Shown here piece by piece: positions 63,540 to 64,000 of a DNA stretch of 64,000 nt; the first letter of the stretch is position 1, and each line of letters starts with the position of its first letter. This DNA is from Planctomycetota bacterium (GTDB lineage: Bacteria; Planctomycetota; Phycisphaerae; Phycisphaerales; SM1A02), in NCBI GenBank assembly GCA_022574595.1, contig JACZRS010000003.1, forward strand, positions 186,001 to 250,000, in the 5' to 3' direction. A program made the position numbers and the translations under genes. Under the pieces are notes generated by a model. It saw nothing but the letters and a program-made list of their open reading frames with translations, searched no databases and was not told the DNA's origin.

Positions 63540-64000
63540 TCAAGAGTCAAGAAGACTAGCTTTAAGATGAATAGGAACATTAAGTGGAGGTTGTCCATCG
63601 ACAAAGAATGTAACAGTTTTGGTTTTTTGTTCACCGGGTTTAACCGGTGCAGTCATGGTTAGATCAACTTGCATAGTTTCACCGGGCTCTATTAGGCCGG
63701 TCGTGAATTTAGTTAATGTTGTGCAGCCGCAGGCAACTTTTGCGCGCTCAATGTTCATTGCTTTTGTGCCTGTATTTATTAGCCAAAGTGTGCCGGGCTT
63801 AGGTTTGCCGGGTTCGCCCACACCTAGATCAAGCTCAGCCGGTACTACGCGAACGATAAACAGCGAATCGTCGTTAATCACTTCAATGGAAGGTGCAGTT
63901 GATGGCAACGTAGAGTCATTGATATTTGTAACTTGCTTATATCTATGCGCCAATGCTGCTGTGGTTGATAAGGTGAGCGTAGTGATTGAAAGCAGTAATA
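63540..64000 (-). CDS. DUF1573 protein, N-terminal end cut by window edge
   Basis: The open frame on the minus strand continues to the right edge. A TTG at 63953 lies inside a signal peptide whose hydrophobic core (LLLSITTLTLSTTAALA) extends upstream to position 63999, so the true start lies beyond the window. At least 153 residues are visible. The domain has VVPAELDLGVGEPGKPKPGT, then the signature AKVACGCTTLTKFTTGLIEP and a final VPIHLKASLLDS. It is probably the first gene of a two-gene run with 62516. A single Ig-like DUF1573 domain fits the length. Confidence 0.8.
   Translation of the reverse strand, partial: LLLSITTLTLSTTAALAHRYKQVTNINDSTLPSTAPSIEVINDDSLFIVRVVPAELDLGVGEPGKPKPGTLWLINTGTKAMNIERAKVACGCTTLTKFTTGLIEPGETMQVDLTMTAPVKPGEQKTKTVTFFVDGQPPLNVPIHLKASLLDS

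Overview
The window looks like a chromosomal stretch of a Planctomycetota bacterium, most likely of the class Phycisphaerae. This is inferred from protein content, not from a marker-gene tree. Supporting signs are an FG-GAP protein ending in a planctomycete-style dockerin-like pair, four DUF1573 copies in three proteins, squalene-hopene cyclase, LpxI and an LpxL-type acyltransferase (a Gram-negative lipid A-type envelope), FliM, and many conserved hypotheticals. Base composition is moderate and slightly AT-rich. I see no rRNA, tRNA, CRISPR array, insertion sequence or prophage.

Layout. 1-4.3 kb: a secreted protein cut by the window edge, a VOC protein, then about 1.1 kb without genes that carries three copies of a strong promoter module (two inside ~300-bp tandem units). 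This leads into a double HxlR-type regulator, a MoaD/ThiS ubiquitin-like protein and a BNR beta-propeller. 4.3-10.2 kb (minus): Na/Pi cotransporter-like protein, DUF1573 lipoprotein, a YpsA-like molybdenum-carrier homologue, small hypotheticals, a response regulator and an LpxL-type acyltransferase. 10.3-15.1 kb (minus): a coiled-coil membrane protein, a GspE/PilB ATPase and a FIST sensor protein. 15.2-20.6 kb: squalene-hopene cyclase, a hairpin-rich gap, an RluA-type pseudouridine synthase, a TolB-like propeller with a lipoprotein partner, and a small Cys-rich membrane protein. 20.7-27.5 kb: ClpC, a degenerate peptidase, and a LolD/LolC-like ABC pair in which both partners carry extra membrane helices. 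27.7-34.8 kb: NnrE, SurE, TonB-like/ExbD, STAS, GyrA, and a TlyA-like methyltransferase that lacks the S4 domain and carries a repeat-encoded insert. 34.9-37.2 kb: an accessory-looking divergent pair (DUF5677-like and AlbA_2/Schlafen-like). 37.2-44.1 kb: LpxI, a WecA/MraY-type transferase with a Wzy/O-antigen-ligase-like protein, and an orphan DsbD-N protein next to full DsbD. 44.3-58.7 kb (plus): FliM, a 550-bp leader-like gap, then nusA-infB-rbfA-endonuclease III-like-TPR lipoprotein-yebC, a SRPBCC protein, acylphosphatase, a small lipoprotein and isocitrate dehydrogenase. 58.8-64 kb: FG-GAP/dockerin protein divergent from an AraC regulator, a zinc-ribbon membrane protein, GNAT, and two DUF1573 proteins.

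Themes. Envelope building and maintenance dominate: hopanoid and lipid A-type steps, the glycan transferase/polymerase pair, lipoprotein-export-like ABC pair, DsbD and DUF1573 proteins. A translation/transcription core operon (nusA-infB-rbfA) forms the second block.

The gaps carry a striking set of short dispersed hairpins, many opening with TTAGC followed by a GC-rich stem. Their stems change between copies in a compensatory way. The most unusual single items are the ABC ATPase with a membrane insertion, its permease with an extra helical hairpin, the repeat-bearing methyltransferase, and the tandem promoter/mini-ORF units ahead of the double HxlR regulator.
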